Assembly (NCBI RefSeq): GCF_000019225.1
Contig: NC_010995.1
Span: forward strand, 3,666,501 to 3,730,500
Direction of reading: 5' to 3'
DNA: 64,000 bases
DNA from: Cellvibrio japonicus Ueda107
Lineage (GTDB): Bacteria > Pseudomonadota > Gammaproteobacteria > Pseudomonadales > Cellvibrionaceae
Part shown: positions 63,603 to 64,000 of the stretch, piece by piece
How positions within the stretch are numbered: the first letter of the stretch is position 1
How the letters are laid out: each line of letters opens with the position of its first letter
Translations under genes and position numbers: made by a program
Notes under the pieces: model-generated
What the model was told of the DNA's origin: nothing
The model's database searches: none
What the model saw: only the letters and a program-made list of their open reading frames with translations

Positions 63603-64000
63603 TTACCCAGCGGTATGGTATTGGGCAGACAGATCATGTACCGCACGGATAAAAGCGCCCGCATGTTCGGGATCGACTTCGGGGGTAATGCCATGTCCCA
63701 GGTTAAAAATATGGCCGGAGCCCTGCCCATAGGCAGCGAGGATATTGCCCACCTCGGCGCGGATGCGCTCGGGCGAGGCGTAGAGAATGCCCGGGTCCAT
63801 ATTGCCTTGCAGGGCGACCCGGTTGCCGACGCGGGCGCGGGCGGCGGCTATATCGGTGGTCCAGTCCAGCCCCAGCGCTGTAGCACCCGTGTCAGCCATA
63901 GCGTCAAGCCATTGGCCTCCGCCTTTGGTAAACAGGATGACCGGCACCTGGCGTCCTTCATGTTCGCCGATCAAGCCAGCGACAATCTTTTCCATGTATT
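63603..64000 (-). CDS. hemE: Uroporphyrinogen decarboxylase, C-terminal part (cut by window edge)
   Basis: The last 132 or so codons of hemE, which decarboxylates uroporphyrinogen III to coproporphyrinogen III in haem synthesis. Conserved segments include PVILFTKGGGQWL, LGLDWTTDI, ALQGNMDPGILYA and the final GHIFNLGHGITPEVDPEHA. The frame remains open to the window end, so the gene continues beyond 64000. About 210 bp of noncoding DNA separate it from the HD-GYP gene start. Confidence 0.96.
   Translation of the reverse strand, partial: YMEKIVAGLIGEHEGRQVPVILFTKGGGQWLDAMADTGATALGLDWTTDIAAARARVGNRVALQGNMDPGILYASPERIRAEVGNILAAYGQGSGHIFNLGHGITPEVDPEHAGAFIRAVHDLSAQYHTAG

Overview
The window is chromosomal DNA of an aerobic, plant-polysaccharide-degrading gammaproteobacterium, almost certainly Cellvibrio japonicus or a very close relative. 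The evidence is a set of large secreted enzymes built from CBM2, CBM35 and CBM10 modules joined by long serine-rich linkers, a 649-residue CBM2-CBM35-PL10 pectate lyase matching the known Pel10A architecture (Arg610 falls where the catalytic arginine is described), and an AA10 LPMO carrying a CBM10. No rRNA, tRNA, CRISPR array or insertion sequence was recognised.

Layout. 1-7.3 kb: tsaE and nnr, a DUF1631-PilZ pair, a SIMPL-domain protein, an orphan periplasmic solute-binding protein and queG. 7.5-14.1 kb: a three-gene membrane-type FAD dehydrogenase operon (haem lipoprotein, FAD-SLDH small subunit, GMC large subunit), an AT-rich island with a frameshifted secreted protein and a membrane-anchored protein, and a chimeric ORF joining half an ECF sigma factor to a 465-bp near-identical copy of the GMC gene's 3' end. 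14.4-21.7 kb: gnd, a small secreted protein, a long gene-free stretch, then a periplasmic sugar-oxidation cluster (small subunit, GMC large subunit, TIM-barrel isomerase-like protein, CE2 esterase). 21.8-29.4 kb: Pel10A and, divergently, two tandem CBM2 proteins with HExxH metallopeptidase-like modules. 29.5-35 kb: lipase, class A beta-lactamase, two alpha/beta hydrolases, small unknowns and a decayed pectinesterase. 35.2-40 kb: orn, rsgA, rhodanese and a PL1 pectate lyase. 40.2-42.2 kb: three AT-rich genes for secreted or membrane proteins of unknown function. 42.4-47.2 kb: a DnaT-like/lambda-P-like replication pair, a Bax-like glucosaminidase and a secreted alpha-amylase. 47.3-58.1 kb: polysaccharide deacetylase, a very large bitopic protein, PilZ, parC and several small conserved genes. 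58.2-64 kb: LPMO, a small His-rich exported protein, psd, TerC, a degenerate HD-GYP protein and the 3' end of hemE.

How it fits together. The housekeeping genes tsaE, nnr, queG, orn, rsgA, rhdA and psd are neighbours in related bacteria; here they are separated by blocks of carbohydrate-active and accessory genes, so an ancestral cluster appears to have been opened repeatedly. The secreted proteins attack pectin (PL10, PL1, pectinesterase remnant, esterases), cellulose (LPMO with CBM10; CBM2 targeting) and starch (GH13), and two separate flavin dehydrogenase systems probably oxidise sugars in the periplasm. Two PilZ proteins and an HD-GYP protein lacking several metal ligands suggest local links to cyclic-di-GMP signalling. 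The most unusual items are the sigma/GMC chimera, the paired CBM2-metallopeptidase proteins and the AT-rich trio.
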